Position numbers and translations under genes: made by a program. From NCBI GenBank assembly GCA_029864565.1, contig JAOTTD010000014.1, forward strand, positions 1-46,471: a stretch of DNA of 46,471 bases, read 5' to 3'. The notes under the pieces were generated by a model. It was given only the letters and a program-made list of their open reading frames with translations. It ran no database searches and had not been told where the DNA came from. Shown here piece by piece: positions 23,619-32,668 of this stretch. Within the stretch, counting starts at the first letter, position 1. Each line of letters opens with the position of its first letter. This DNA is from Thermoplasmata archaeon (GTDB lineage: Archaea > Thermoplasmatota > Thermoplasmata > UBA10834).

Positions 23619-24110
23619 TCAGCAGCCGTGGAATTCCCTGCTCAGGACCTCGCTCGCTGCCCTGTCGATATAGGCTCCATCCACATCGATGCCATAATCA
23701 CAGGCAACCAGCAATGCAGCGGGTTCAACGTCGATGCCCAGCATCTCCTGCTTCTTGTTGACCCTGGACACGACCTCTCGTTTGGAAACCGACTTCGACC
23801 TGGAGATCGTGTCGATGATCTCCGAGAACAGATCCTTCTGAGGCCGTCTGATAGTCTCCTTGAGCATCTCAGGGGTGGGTCTGTAATCGATGGGGACCTC
23901 GATCTCACCGAAGTCGAATGTCGGCAGGAGGTTGCCCTCGATCTTCCTCAGGTATCCGCCTGCTATGCCTGCGTCCAGTAGTTTCTGTGCATCCTTTGGA
24001 GAGAACCATCTGAGGTCCATCGACGCCGAGAAGACGAATTCCCTTTCGGTCAGGGTCTCTTTCCCCTTTCTCCTGTAAAGCACCGCGATGCTCCTCTGTA
24101 GGTCACTCAT
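23619..24110 (-). CDS. DUF2240-like archaeal protein
   Basis: 163 residues from the ATG at 24110, which overlaps the stop of the HisA-like gene by 8 bases. The N-terminal half (SIAVLYRRKGKETLTEREFV, FSASMDLRWFSPKDAQKLL) matches, as far as I recall it, the archaeal DUF2240 family, which looks like a winged-helix protein with a following helical segment. The C-terminal part (VSRVNKKQEMLGIDVEPAAL) may bind a partner. It likely has a house-keeping nucleic-acid role, but no function is established. It ends 11 bases from the end of aMBF1. Confidence 0.75.
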   Translation of the reverse strand: MSDLQRSIAVLYRRKGKETLTEREFVFSASMDLRWFSPKDAQKLLDAGIAGGYLRKIEGNLLPTFDFGEIEVPIDYRPTPEMLKETIRRPQKDLFSEIIDTISRSKSVSKREVVSRVNKKQEMLGIDVEPAALLVACDYGIDVDGAYIDRAASEVLSREFHGC

Positions 24111-24708
24111 CTTGTACCAGGCTCCTGTAATCTTCCGATACGATGTAGTCGATGCCGAGCGCTTCCAGACTCGCCTGCTCTGATGCCGGCGCAATCACAC
24201 CCAGTGTGAACCCATGTCTGGACTTCGCCGATGACGCTTCCTCCGCCAGCGCTCTGGGAACGACCATATCATCGATGCCAATCTCAGAGACATCCCGAAA
24301 CAGGTCGGAGATGGCCCTGCCCGATATTGCGGGGTCAGAACTCACTATCCCATCCCGGAAGTCTACTTTGAAGGTAATGTTCTCGGACAACTTAAATGCT
24401 CCTCCAAGCTCGGAGAGATCGACTAGAGTCCCTGTGCCGATGACGGCCTTCTCTGCGCCTGTTATCAGCATATCGATTACGTTGGTCGAGTATCGAACAC
24501 CGCCTTCGTACATGGTAGGCATCTCGTCGCAGATGTGTTGGACTAGGTTCAGCTGCGGCTTGTTCTTGAATATCCCATCGTGATCGGCGACGTAGACACG
24601 GTCAAAACGCTTGGACAGCTCTGAGACTATGGCGGACATCGCGCGCTTCTGCGCTCCGTGCTGGAAAGGAATCCAGGAATCGATGACCAGATAAGGAACC
24701 ATTTTCAT
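24103..24708 (-). CDS. HisA-related TIM-barrel protein
   Basis: 201 residues from the ATG at 24708; a longer frame to 24759 would begin upstream of the TATA box at 24736-24748. The sequence follows the half-barrel repeats of HisA/HisF: VPYLVIDSWIPFQHGAQ, FDRVYVADHDGIF, MYEGGVRYSTN and AVIGTGTLVDL are HisA-like beta strands with phosphate-binding glycines. It is probably in the COG1411 group of proFAR-isomerase-related proteins, whose substrate is unknown; no other histidine gene is near, so classical HisA is unlikely. It is coupled to the DUF2240-like gene. Confidence 0.78.
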   Translation of the reverse strand: MKMVPYLVIDSWIPFQHGAQKRAMSAIVSELSKRFDRVYVADHDGIFKNKPQLNLVQHICDEMPTMYEGGVRYSTNVIDMLITGAEKAVIGTGTLVDLSELGGAFKLSENITFKVDFRDGIVSSDPAISGRAISDLFRDVSEIGIDDMVVPRALAEEASSAKSRHGFTLGVIAPASEQASLEALGIDYIVSEDYRSLVQDE

Positions 24709-24735
24709 ATCGGCTTCTGGCGCAAAGTGATATCG

Positions 24736-24748
24736 CATATAAATATCG
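24736..24748 (-). promoter_or_regulatory. TATA box of the HisA-like operon
   Basis: CGATATTTATATG on the minus strand lies about 34 bases before the ATG at 24708. Confidence 0.5.
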
Positions 24749-24869
24749 TGGTCACTCATCTAGTGCCTAGCAGTTCTAAGCCATTTCTGGATCTATGCAC
24801 GTCGACGTGACGATGAATGCCCTGAGTGAGGATTTCGCCAGTAAACTGGACCGAGTCCATATGCACAAT

Positions 24870-24880
24870 ACTTATATAGA
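24870..24880 (+). promoter_or_regulatory. TATA box of the thermosome gene
   Basis: ACTTATATAGA is about 90 bases before the ATG, giving a leader of some 60 bases that ends in a GGAGG ribosome-binding site. Confidence 0.5.
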
Positions 24881-24964
24881 AGTTCTGGCATATACAGGCG
24901 TGGAGCCCTGGGAAGGACGATGTCTGGAACAGGGTTCGCGTAATGGTTGGAATGGAGGCATGAC

Positions 24965-26599
24965 ATGATAGGTCAGACACCAATTCTCATACTGAAAGAA
25001 GGTACGAAGAGAGAGAGAGGAAAAGGCGCCCAATTCAACAACATATCAGCTGCGAGGGCGATTGCTGATTCTGTCCGAAGCACCCTTGGACCGAGGGGTA
25101 TGGACAAGATGTTGGTGGACAGCATGGGCGATGTTGTGATAACGAACGACGGCGTGACAATCTTGAAGGAGATTGACGTCGAGCATCCCGCTGCCAAGAT
25201 GTTGGTCGAGGTTGCGAAGACCCAGGATGACGAATGCGGCGATGGCACAACCACCGCAGTCATACTCGCAGGCGAGCTGTTGAAGAAGGCGGAGGCGCTC
25301 ATCGAGATGAACGTCCACCCTACTGTCATATCTGGAGGTTTCAGGATGGCTGCGCAGAGGGCGCGCGACCTGCTCGAGGACGTCGCCATACCAGTCTCGC
25401 CTGATAAGAAGGACGTACTGATGGACATCGCGAAAACCGCGATGATATCAAAGAGTGTGTCCGCATCCAGGAACATGTTGGCGAAAGTCGCAGTAGACGC
25501 CGTGAGTGCGGTTGCCGAGAAGAAGGACGACGGGACATGGGTTGTAGACGACGACAACATCCAGATCGTCAAGAAGCAGGGCGGTTCGATGGATGACACT
25601 CAGATGATTTCAGGCATAATAGTGGACAAGGAAGCGGTCCATACTGGCATGCCAAAGCGTGTGGAGAAGGCGAAGATCGCCCTCATCGATTCGGCTATGG
25701 AGGTCAAGAAGACCGAGATCGACGCGAAGATTGAAATAACCGATCCGAGCCAGCTGCACGCCTTCCTCGATGAAGAAGAGAACATGCTCAAGAAGATGGT
25801 CGAGATTGTCAAGAAGTCCGGAGCGAACGTCCTGTTCTGCCAGAAGGGCATCGACGACTTAGCTCAGCACTACCTGGCCAAGGCCGGAGTGTACGCCGTC
25901 AGAAGGGTCAAGAAGAGCGACATGGAGAAACTCTCTAAGGCAACTGGCGCGAACCTCGTAACGAAGCTGGACGATCTCAAAGCAGGTGACCTGGGGATAG
26001 CAAGCCTTGTCGAGGAGCAGAAGATTGCCGAGGACAGAATGACCTTCGTAACAGGCTGTAAGAACCCCAAGGCAGTGTCCATACTGATAAGAGGTGGCAC
26101 CGAACACGTGATTGACGAGACCGACAGGTCACTCAACGACGCGATTAGCGTCGTTTCGGTGGCAGTCGAGGACGGCAAGCTGGTTACTGGTGGTGGTTCG
26201 ACAGCTACGGAACTGGCACTCAAGCTCAGGGATTACGCCGCATCGATAGGCGGAAGGGAACAGATTGCGATTGACGCGTTCGCCAGCGCCCTTGAAGTAG
26301 TTCCGACTGCCCTCGCTGAGAACGCTGGTCTCGACCCAATCGATGTGCTCATCGAGCTGAGGAAGGCTCATAAGGCGGGAAAGAAGAATGCAGGAGTCAA
26401 CGTCTTCACCGGCAAGATAACCGACATGAAGAAGGAGAAGGTGCTGGAACCACTCCGGGTCAGCAAGCAAGGCATAAGCTCCGCCACTGACGCCGCAGTC
26501 ATGATCCTGAGAATCGATGACGTAATCGCATCTAGGGGAGACTCAGGAGGCAAGGGCGGACCCAAGATGCCGGACATGGGTGACGGCGGGTTCGATTAG
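24965..26599 (+). CDS. thermosome subunit (group II chaperonin)
   Basis: 544 residues from the ATG at 24965, which follows GGAGGCATGAC. It folds proteins in an ATP-driven double-ring chamber. Signatures are RSTLGPRGMDKMLVDSMGD, ITNDGVTILKE, DDECGDGTTTAVILAGELL and the C-terminal RIDDVIASRGDSGG with a Gly/Met/Asp-rich tail (PDMGDGGFD). The gene is the only chaperonin in this window and directly precedes grpE-dnaK-dnaJ. Confidence 0.97.
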   Translation: MIGQTPILILKEGTKRERGKGAQFNNISAARAIADSVRSTLGPRGMDKMLVDSMGDVVITNDGVTILKEIDVEHPAAKMLVEVAKTQDDECGDGTTTAVILAGELLKKAEALIEMNVHPTVISGGFRMAAQRARDLLEDVAIPVSPDKKDVLMDIAKTAMISKSVSASRNMLAKVAVDAVSAVAEKKDDGTWVVDDDNIQIVKKQGGSMDDTQMISGIIVDKEAVHTGMPKRVEKAKIALIDSAMEVKKTEIDAKIEITDPSQLHAFLDEEENMLKKMVEIVKKSGANVLFCQKGIDDLAQHYLAKAGVYAVRRVKKSDMEKLSKATGANLVTKLDDLKAGDLGIASLVEEQKIAEDRMTFVTGCKNPKAVSILIRGGTEHVIDETDRSLNDAISVVSVAVEDGKLVTGGGSTATELALKLRDYAASIGGREQIAIDAFASALEVVPTALAENAGLDPIDVLIELRKAHKAGKKNAGVNVFTGKITDMKKEKVLEPLRVSKQGISSATDAAVMILRIDDVIASRGDSGGKGGPKMPDMGDGGFD

Positions 26600-26617
26600 A
26601 GACCCTGACAGCCCAAA

Positions 26618-26629
26618 CCCTTTATTTCC
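26618..26629 (+). promoter_or_regulatory. TATA box of grpE-dnaK
   Basis: CCCTTTATTTCC lies about 70 bases before the grpE ATG, in the 94-base gap after the thermosome gene. The T-rich stretch may also help terminate thermosome transcription. Confidence 0.35.
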
Positions 26630-26693
26630 TTTCAAACATGACGTATACTGACTCGAGCGCGATGTGTGGTGGCCGGGCTGGAGGTGACGAGTA

Positions 26694-27308
26694 ATGCCTG
26701 ACAAGGCCGAGGAGACCCTATCCTCAGACGAAACAGAGCAGGCGCCCAACGAAGAGGTTCATGACAGAGAGGAGCGAGAGACCCCTACTGTCAAGGACAA
26801 GAGAGTTGAGGAACTGACAGACATGGTGAAAAGGACTCAGGCTGAGTTCGAGAACTACAAGAAACGCGTCGAACGCGAATGGTCTGAGAAATCCAGACTC
26901 GCTGGGGAGCGCGTAATTGTAGACCTGCTTGCAGTCCTTGACACCTTGGACAAGGCCATCGAGAGCAGCCAGATCAGCGCGAACCCGAGGAATGAGGAGA
27001 CGGGGCTGGAGGGCGTGCGGAGGCAGTTGATGCACATCCTACAACGTGCTGGGCTGAAGGAAATAGACACTGAGGGGCAGTTCGATCCATTCCTACACGA
27101 GGCGTTGATGAGAGAGGAAACGGCCGAGGGGAAGGACGGACAGGTCCTCGAAGTGTTTCAGAAGGGCTACATGCTAGGCCAAAAAGTAATACGAGCCGCG
27201 AGGGTGAAGGTATCTGTGGGTCCATCGGACCACGCGACAGACGTCTCGCGTGGAGGTTCGAACGAAGACGAGATACTGCAGAACAATGACGATCATGAAG
27301 GAGTTTGA
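26694..27308 (+). CDS. grpE: nucleotide exchange factor GrpE
   Basis: 204 residues preceded by GGAGGTGA. GrpE releases ADP from DnaK. An acidic disordered N terminus leads into the long dimerising helix (about 40-110, with [20 protein letters not shown]) and the C-terminal beta domain ([32 protein letters not shown]). The stop overlaps the frame before dnaK. Archaea with this system are thought to have acquired it from bacteria. Confidence 0.95.
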   Translation: MPDKAEETLSSDETEQAPNEEVHDREERETPTVKDKRVEELTDMVKRTQAEFENYKKRVEREWSEKSRLAGERVIVDLLAVLDTLDKAIESSQISANPRNEETGLEGVRRQLMHILQRAGLKEIDTEGQFDPFLHEALMREETAEGKDGQVLEVFQKGYMLGQKVIRAARVKVSVGPSDHATDVSRGGSNEDEILQNNDDHEGV

Positions 27309-27331
27309 CAATAGCAGGAGTGAGATTGCAT

Positions 27332-29221
27332 ATGGCAGAATCTAGCGAGAAAATCGTAGGCATCGACCTCGGCACGAGCAACTCGGCCGCTGCCGTGATC
27401 GAAGGCGGGAGAGCGGTGATCATACCAAGCGCGGAGGGGACGAGCCTCGGGGGCAAAGCGTTCCCTTCGTACGTAGCGTTCACAAAGGATGGACAGATGC
27501 TCGTAGGGGAGCCGGCTAGAAGACAGGCGGTTTCGAACCCTGAGAATACCATTTTCGCGATCAAGCGAAAGATGGGGACCGACCACATGGTGAGGATCAG
27601 GGATAAGGAGTACTCCCCTCAACAAATCTCAGCGTTCATACTTCAGAAGATCAAGCGAGACACTGAAACTCATCTTGGAACACCCGTGAAGAAGGCCGTG
27701 ATAACAGTACCGGCGTACTTCAACGACAACCAAAGACAGGCGACGAAGGATGCTGGAACGATAGCGGGATTGGAGGTTGTGAGGATCATCAACGAGCCGA
27801 CGGCCGCGGCGCTGGCTTACGGCCTCGATAAGTCTGAGAAGGAGCAGAAGATAATGGTTTTCGACCTTGGCGGAGGGACGCTGGATGTCACAATCATGGA
27901 ATTCGGCGACGGAGTCTTCGAAGTCGTATCGACAAACGGGGATACGCAACTGGGCGGCACGGACATGGATGAATCCCTGGTGCAATTTATAGCGAAGGAA
28001 TTCAACTCCGAGCATGGGATAGACGTGTCCAAGGACAAGATGGCAGTGCAGCGGATCCGGGAAGCCGCGGAGAAGGCCAAGATCGAGCTGTCGTCCACGA
28101 TGGAAACGGAATTGAACCTGCCATACCTGACCGCGGACGCATCTGGACCGAGACACCTTGCCATAAAACTGTCAAGAGCGAAGCTCGAGGACCTTGTGAA
28201 ACCTACGGTGGAACGATGCAGAGCTCCCTTGAAACAGGCTTTGGAGGACGCGAAACTCAGCCCGGACCAGATAGACAAAGTCATACTGGTCGGAGGACCA
28301 ACACGGATGCCAATAGTGCAGAGATTCGTTGAGGAAGTCGTCGGCAAGAAGATTGAACGAGGTGTGGACCCCATGGAGTGTGTTGCGATGGGGGCAGCTA
28401 TCCAGGGAGGGGTCATCGAAGGAACCGTTAAGGACATTCTGCTGCTCGACGTCACTCCACTCTCCCTCGGAGTGGAGACCCTCGGAGGAGTGTTCCACAA
28501 ACTGATCGAGAGGAACAGCACGATCCCGACACGGAAGAGTGAGGTGTTCTCGACGGCCGCCGACGGCCAGACAAGTGTCGAAATCCATGTCCTTCAAGGA
28601 GAGAGGCCCATGTCAGTAGACAATGTCAGCCTCGGCCGCTTCCACCTAATGGGGATACCACCCGCACCGAGAGGCGTCCCACAGGTCGAAGTGACCTTCG
28701 ACATAGATGCGAACGGAATAATCGATGTCAAAGCGAAGGACCTCGGGACTGGCAAAGAACAGAAGATAACCATAACCGCAACCACTAAGCTCGATGATGG
28801 TGAGATCGAGCGTATGGTCAAAGACGCCGAAACCTACGCCGACGAAGACCGTAAGCGCAAGGAAGAGGTTGACATGAAGAACCGAGCCGAAGCGAAGGTC
28901 TACGAGGTCGATCATCTCCTCGAGGAGATGGGAGACAAGATCCCCCAGGAGCTCAAGGAGAAGGTGACGGCACTCGCAGAGGAGCTGAAGACAGCTCTTT
29001 CATCGGGCGACGTATCTGCAATAAAGCAGAAGTCGGACGAACTCGACAAGGTCTTGCTGGAGATCGGCAAGAAGATCTATGAGGCGTCCGCGGCTAGCCA
29101 GGGACAAGCTCAGCAAGCACAGCAAGCGCCAGATGAAGGCCCTGGACAACCATCGGATTCTGACAAGGGATACGTGGACGCCGAGTACAAGATCATGGAC
29201 GACGATGAAGGCGAGAAATAG
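27332..29221 (+). CDS. dnaK: Hsp70 chaperone DnaK
   Basis: 629 residues from the ATG at 27332, with AGGAGTGAG before it; a TTG at 27305 is less likely. The ATPase domain shows [41 protein letters not shown] and [12 protein letters not shown]. The substrate domain starts near [17 protein letters not shown], and the lid is followed by a Gln-rich linker and an acidic end ([10 protein letters not shown]). It is a bacterial-type DnaK. It works with the flanking GrpE and DnaJ, and could also aid Fe-S transfer from IscU. Confidence 0.97.
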   Translation: MAESSEKIVGIDLGTSNSAAAVIEGGRAVIIPSAEGTSLGGKAFPSYVAFTKDGQMLVGEPARRQAVSNPENTIFAIKRKMGTDHMVRIRDKEYSPQQISAFILQKIKRDTETHLGTPVKKAVITVPAYFNDNQRQATKDAGTIAGLEVVRIINEPTAAALAYGLDKSEKEQKIMVFDLGGGTLDVTIMEFGDGVFEVVSTNGDTQLGGTDMDESLVQFIAKEFNSEHGIDVSKDKMAVQRIREAAEKAKIELSSTMETELNLPYLTADASGPRHLAIKLSRAKLEDLVKPTVERCRAPLKQALEDAKLSPDQIDKVILVGGPTRMPIVQRFVEEVVGKKIERGVDPMECVAMGAAIQGGVIEGTVKDILLLDVTPLSLGVETLGGVFHKLIERNSTIPTRKSEVFSTAADGQTSVEIHVLQGERPMSVDNVSLGRFHLMGIPPAPRGVPQVEVTFDIDANGIIDVKAKDLGTGKEQKITITATTKLDDGEIERMVKDAETYADEDRKRKEEVDMKNRAEAKVYEVDHLLEEMGDKIPQELKEKVTALAEELKTALSSGDVSAIKQKSDELDKVLLEIGKKIYEASAASQGQAQQAQQAPDEGPGQPSDSDKGYVDAEYKIMDDDEGEK

Positions 29222-29312
29222 ACCTTCTCCACCAAAACCTCTTTCATCATCTTCCTGTCTTCCTGGGCTGAAGCTAGCGGTATCAGCTGGCAGCCGGCCA
29301 TGAGGTCTTAAG

Positions 29313-30470
29313 ATGCCTTCAAAGCGAGATTACTACGAGACCCTCGGTGTCTCAAAGGATGCTAGCGCCGAGGAAATCAAGAAAGCTTACAGAAAGCTCG
29401 CGATGAAGTATCATCCTGACAAGAACAAGAATCAGCCCAAGGAGGCTGAGGAGAAGTTTAAGGAGCTCTCCGAGGCCTATGAAGTACTCGCTGACCAGGA
29501 GAAGCGCGTGCGCTATGACCAGTACGGCCACGCCGGTGTGGAGAGCACCTTCAGGCAGGGAGGGTTCGATTGGTCGGATTTCACACACTTCGAGGACATA
29601 AGCGACATATTCGGTGGGTTCTCAGGCTTCGGTTTCGGGGGCAGCATATTCGACCAGTTCTTCGGCGGCAGACAGAGAGCTGGACCCCAAGAAGGACGGT
29701 CGCTTCGATACGATATTGAGATATCGCTCGAGGAGGCATCCAAAGGCATTGAGAGAGAGTTGACAATCCCGCACAGTGTCCAATGCAAGACATGCAAGGG
29801 TCAGGGCGCGAAGGCGGAGGATCTCAAGACCTGTCCGACGTGCAAGGGCTCAGGGCAGGTGCAGAGGGGGCAGAAACGGGGGTACACCAGCTTCGTCTCG
29901 ATCTCTAATTGTCCTACATGCAGAGGTGCGGGGAGGCAAATCGCCAAGCCGTGTACCACCTGCGGAGGTGCGGGCCAAAAGAGCGTCACCAGCAAGATGA
30001 AGGTCTCCGTTCCCAAAGGCGCGGAAGAAGGCATGAAACTCAGGATAAGGGGTGCTGGTGAGGCGAGCCCCACCGGTGGAACACCCGGAGACCTGTACAT
30101 CATTGTCCACATTGCGCCCCATGACCTGTTCGATCGAGATGGAAGAAATCTGCACATTGAGGTGCCAATCTCATTCGGAGAGGCAGCGTTAGGCGCTGAG
30201 ATAGAGGTGCCTACGCTCAACGGGACTGCCCTGGTCAAGATACCGCCAGGAACGCAGACTGGGACCGTATTCCGACTGAAGGGCAAAGGCATGCCTGACC
30301 TCCGAGGATATGGCGACGGGGACGAGTTCGTGAGCGTTCAGCTCGTCACCCCAACTAAGTTGACCTCGGACCAAAAGAACCTCATTAAAGAGTTCACTGA
30401 TTCAGTTGGCAAGTACGGCAAGACCGACCGGAAGAAGGTCCGTTTCGGGGGATTCAAACGCAAGAGATGA
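29313..30470 (+). CDS. dnaJ: co-chaperone DnaJ (type I)
   Basis: 385 residues. The J domain (1-70) has HPD at 34-36; a Gly/Phe-rich region (about 85-118) follows; four CxxCxGxG zinc motifs are at about 147-210 ([32 protein letters not shown]); and two beta-sandwich substrate domains complete it. A 91-base pyrimidine-rich spacer separates it from dnaK, with no clear promoter, so it is probably in the same operon. It stimulates DnaK ATP hydrolysis and delivers substrates. Confidence 0.97.
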   Translation: MPSKRDYYETLGVSKDASAEEIKKAYRKLAMKYHPDKNKNQPKEAEEKFKELSEAYEVLADQEKRVRYDQYGHAGVESTFRQGGFDWSDFTHFEDISDIFGGFSGFGFGGSIFDQFFGGRQRAGPQEGRSLRYDIEISLEEASKGIERELTIPHSVQCKTCKGQGAKAEDLKTCPTCKGSGQVQRGQKRGYTSFVSISNCPTCRGAGRQIAKPCTTCGGAGQKSVTSKMKVSVPKGAEEGMKLRIRGAGEASPTGGTPGDLYIIVHIAPHDLFDRDGRNLHIEVPISFGEAALGAEIEVPTLNGTALVKIPPGTQTGTVFRLKGKGMPDLRGYGDGDEFVSVQLVTPTKLTSDQKNLIKEFTDSVGKYGKTDRKKVRFGGFKRKR

Positions 30471-30477
30471 CTGGAGA

Positions 30478-30488
30478 GATTTTATCTC
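30478..30488 (+). promoter_or_regulatory. TATA box of the RNase H-like gene
   Basis: GATTTTATCTC overlaps the very end of the dnaJ region and lies about 28 bases before the ATG at 30511. Confidence 0.5.
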
Positions 30489-30510
30489 GCATGATACGGA
30501 TTGCCAAGTG

Positions 30511-31263
30511 ATGAAAGTCGTCGGCATAATGACTGAGGATCCACGTACCTATTATGAGATGCTGACAGCTCTCCGTGAGGAAGGGCTGAGGCCGATCTCG
30601 CTGGATTTCTTCGAACCCCTCCCTTCGAACATATCCGTTGTCATAACATCGGAGAGGGAGAGGCATCTGGTGCCATTCGACAATGTCATAACCGACGCGG
30701 ATCCGGACGTTGTAGTCACCAAGGTCAAGAGCGTGTTGGCAGGCGAGAGAGTCGTCTCTGATTTGACAATCGGAATAGACCCTGGCAACAGACCAGGGAT
30801 TGCCCTACTCTCAAACGGAATGGTGTTAACGAGGACCTTGGCCCCGACCCCTGAGGCCGTTAGAACCATTGTCCAGGAGCTGATTGGCCGATACTCGCCA
30901 TCGTGCGTAACCATAAGGCTCGGCAACGGGGACCGCACAAACCGCAATAGGATATTCAATGCCTTGTGGGACATCGGATACGTAGGCGAATTCGTCGACG
31001 AAAGCAATACGACCAAGAGGTCGAAGACGCCTGACGAGGACGCCGCGGTCGAGATAGCGCTAACACCTGGATACCTGCCTCAGAAGAGGCAGAAGGTCTC
31101 GCCTGGACCGGGAGAGATTCGGAACATTCAGAGGCTAAGCCGCGTACATAGCGAAGGACGGCTCACCGTATCGAAGGAGCTTGCTGCGAGGGTCGCGTCA
31201 GGGGAAATCTCTATGGACGAAGCCATAAAGATGCAACAAGAAGCGAGACAGGGTAATCGCTAG
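30511..31263 (+). CDS. RuvC/YqgF-like RNase H-fold protein
   Basis: 250 residues from the leaderless ATG at 30511. An N-terminal alpha/beta part (MKVVGIMTEDPRTYYEML) precedes an RNase H-like core: IGIDPGNRPGIALL (first strand with the catalytic Asp), a middle strand VTIRLGNGDRTNR, and FVDESNTT followed by TPDEDAAVEIAL, which places the final acidic pair. That Asp...Glu...Asp-Asp layout fits YqgF/RuvC nucleases. The C-terminal helix-rich tail (ASGEISMDEAIKM) resembles a short dimerisation segment. It may resolve or trim nucleic-acid junctions; an inactive RNase H fold is possible. It ends in the same CTAG as the convergent gene. Confidence 0.7.
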   Translation: MKVVGIMTEDPRTYYEMLTALREEGLRPISLDFFEPLPSNISVVITSERERHLVPFDNVITDADPDVVVTKVKSVLAGERVVSDLTIGIDPGNRPGIALLSNGMVLTRTLAPTPEAVRTIVQELIGRYSPSCVTIRLGNGDRTNRNRIFNALWDIGYVGEFVDESNTTKRSKTPDEDAAVEIALTPGYLPQKRQKVSPGPGEIRNIQRLSRVHSEGRLTVSKELAARVASGEISMDEAIKMQQEARQGNR

Positions 31264-32219
31264 AACAGATGCTCGTCCGTTAGTCTCGCAGCTCCTCCAA
31301 CACCGCACCTCATTGTCCCGATGCCCAATGACTTGATCCTTTCCTCGACCACGTCCACATTGGCCGGATCAGTATTGACATAGACGGTGGCGCCCGTGTC
31401 TATCGAGAAGTGCGCTAGTATCCCTTCCGATCTCATCCTCTTGACTTCCAGTATGACCTTCACTGTCTCCGGACGCCACAGTATCAGTTCATCTGTGCCA
31501 GTCATAGTGATACCGTGAAGTATGAGAGAGTCCTTCTCCGCTATCTCTCCTATCCGCGAAATGTTCCTGTGCTTTATGGCACTTTTCATCTCGGCGATGG
31601 CGCCGTGGATGTATGCCAGGCGGGAGTGGAAGAACGGGGATCCGAGCACATCTCGATGGGCGTCATCCGTAGATTTGTAGGCGGGAATCAGCGCAACTAC
31701 TATGCCCATCTGGAAGTCCTCCGATGCAATCTGATGAGAGAATGAATCCTCGTCGTCATGGCCTGTCTTCCAAAGCGAGAACGCGCCTGTCACCGACCTC
31801 GCGGCCGAGCCCGCGCCTCTTCTGGCTATTACTGATATCTGCTCGTGAGACATTTTGAGGGGCGCTGCGTCGCATGCAGCAACCGCGAGCGCTGCAAAAC
31901 CCGATGCTGATGCACCCAGGCCGATGTTCGATGGGAAGTTGTTTCTCGACTCCATCCTGAATCTTCTATCGATCCCGCTTCTCGTCCGGATTTCGTCCAC
32001 GACCGCCAAGATCCTCTCGAGCCCCGCCCCGGACATCGTAGATCCATCGACGGAGGCCGTGTCATCCTCGAAATCTCCGAACTCGATTGTCGTGTGTGTT
32101 TCAGTGGGCGCAGTGGCCACTGATATCGAGTCGTGAAATGGTATTCTTAGTTTCTCGTCCTTCAGCCCGTGATACTTCACGAGGCCCTGAATCGGATGCG
32201 ATTTCGCCGAAGATTTCAC
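31260..32219 (-). CDS. mevalonate (di/bis)phosphate decarboxylase family enzyme
   Basis: 319 residues with a GTG start preceded by GAGGTGA. It is a GHMP-fold decarboxylase of the mevalonate route to isoprenoid lipids. Marks are GLVKYHGLKDEKLRIP, NNFPSNIGLGASASGFAALA, the AARSV helix and FSIDTGATVYV with the conserved Asp. His replaces the Trp of the usual KYWGK motif. Archaea use diphosphomevalonate, phosphomevalonate or 3,5-bisphosphomevalonate here; which one cannot be told by eye. The gene is last of an nth-archease-decarboxylase operon. Confidence 0.85.
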   Translation of the reverse strand: MKSSAKSHPIQGLVKYHGLKDEKLRIPFHDSISVATAPTETHTTIEFGDFEDDTASVDGSTMSGAGLERILAVVDEIRTRSGIDRRFRMESRNNFPSNIGLGASASGFAALAVAACDAAPLKMSHEQISVIARRGAGSAARSVTGAFSLWKTGHDDEDSFSHQIASEDFQMGIVVALIPAYKSTDDAHRDVLGSPFFHSRLAYIHGAIAEMKSAIKHRNISRIGEIAEKDSLILHGITMTGTDELILWRPETVKVILEVKRMRSEGILAHFSIDTGATVYVNTDPANVDVVEERIKSLGIGTMRCGVGGAARLTDEHLF

Positions 32220-32230
32220 AGAGATTCACC

Positions 32231-32635
32231 TCAAACATCCAGCAACACGACTATCCTGCGTTGGTCATCATCAATCTTCAGATCATGGTATGTTACGCCC
32301 TTCACCACAGCTCTCTTCTGATGACGAGTCTCGTCGAACTCCTCTCCCCTAGCTATAGCCTCAAGCGTTTTACCTTGGATATGTACTTTGAATTCACCGA
32401 AGACGAGATTCTGGGTGTCGTGAAGATAGAGGAGCTCTTGAAGGAAGTCGACCAACAGCCGCTCATTGTTATCTGCACTGATGGAAATCGTGATTTCGCC
32501 GACCGATTGCACGGTGCTCGCATCGGTTATCTGGTCGAACATCGCATAGGCGGCGTTCGCGAACCGCTCTGAGAGCGTTTCTCCGTACGACTCAATCAAT
32601 GCATCAGCGGTGTGGTCCAGCAAGCGATACCTCAT
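32231..32635 (-). CDS. archease (RtcB tRNA ligase cofactor)
   Basis: 134 residues from the ATG at 32635; a GTG at 32644 is three codons longer. The TATA box at 32657-32667 is about 27 bases before this ATG. Archease activates the RNA ligase RtcB in tRNA splicing. The start RYRLLDHTADALIES and the metal-site region LLYLHDTQNLVFGEF, with the C-terminal VVKGVTYHDLKI, are family signatures. Its neighbours are an endonuclease III gene and the mevalonate decarboxylase. RtcB is not in the window. Confidence 0.92.
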   Translation of the reverse strand: MRYRLLDHTADALIESYGETLSERFANAAYAMFDQITDASTVQSVGEITISISADNNERLLVDFLQELLYLHDTQNLVFGEFKVHIQGKTLEAIARGEEFDETRHQKRAVVKGVTYHDLKIDDDQRRIVVLLDV

Positions 32636-32656
32636 CGACCTCACAAAACCGTTGTC

Positions 32657-32667
32657 GGTATATCAAG
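32657..32667 (-). promoter_or_regulatory. TATA box of archease
   Basis: CTTGATATACC on the minus strand sits 22-32 bases before the archease ATG, in the short gap after nth. Confidence 0.45.
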
Positions 32668-32668
32668 G

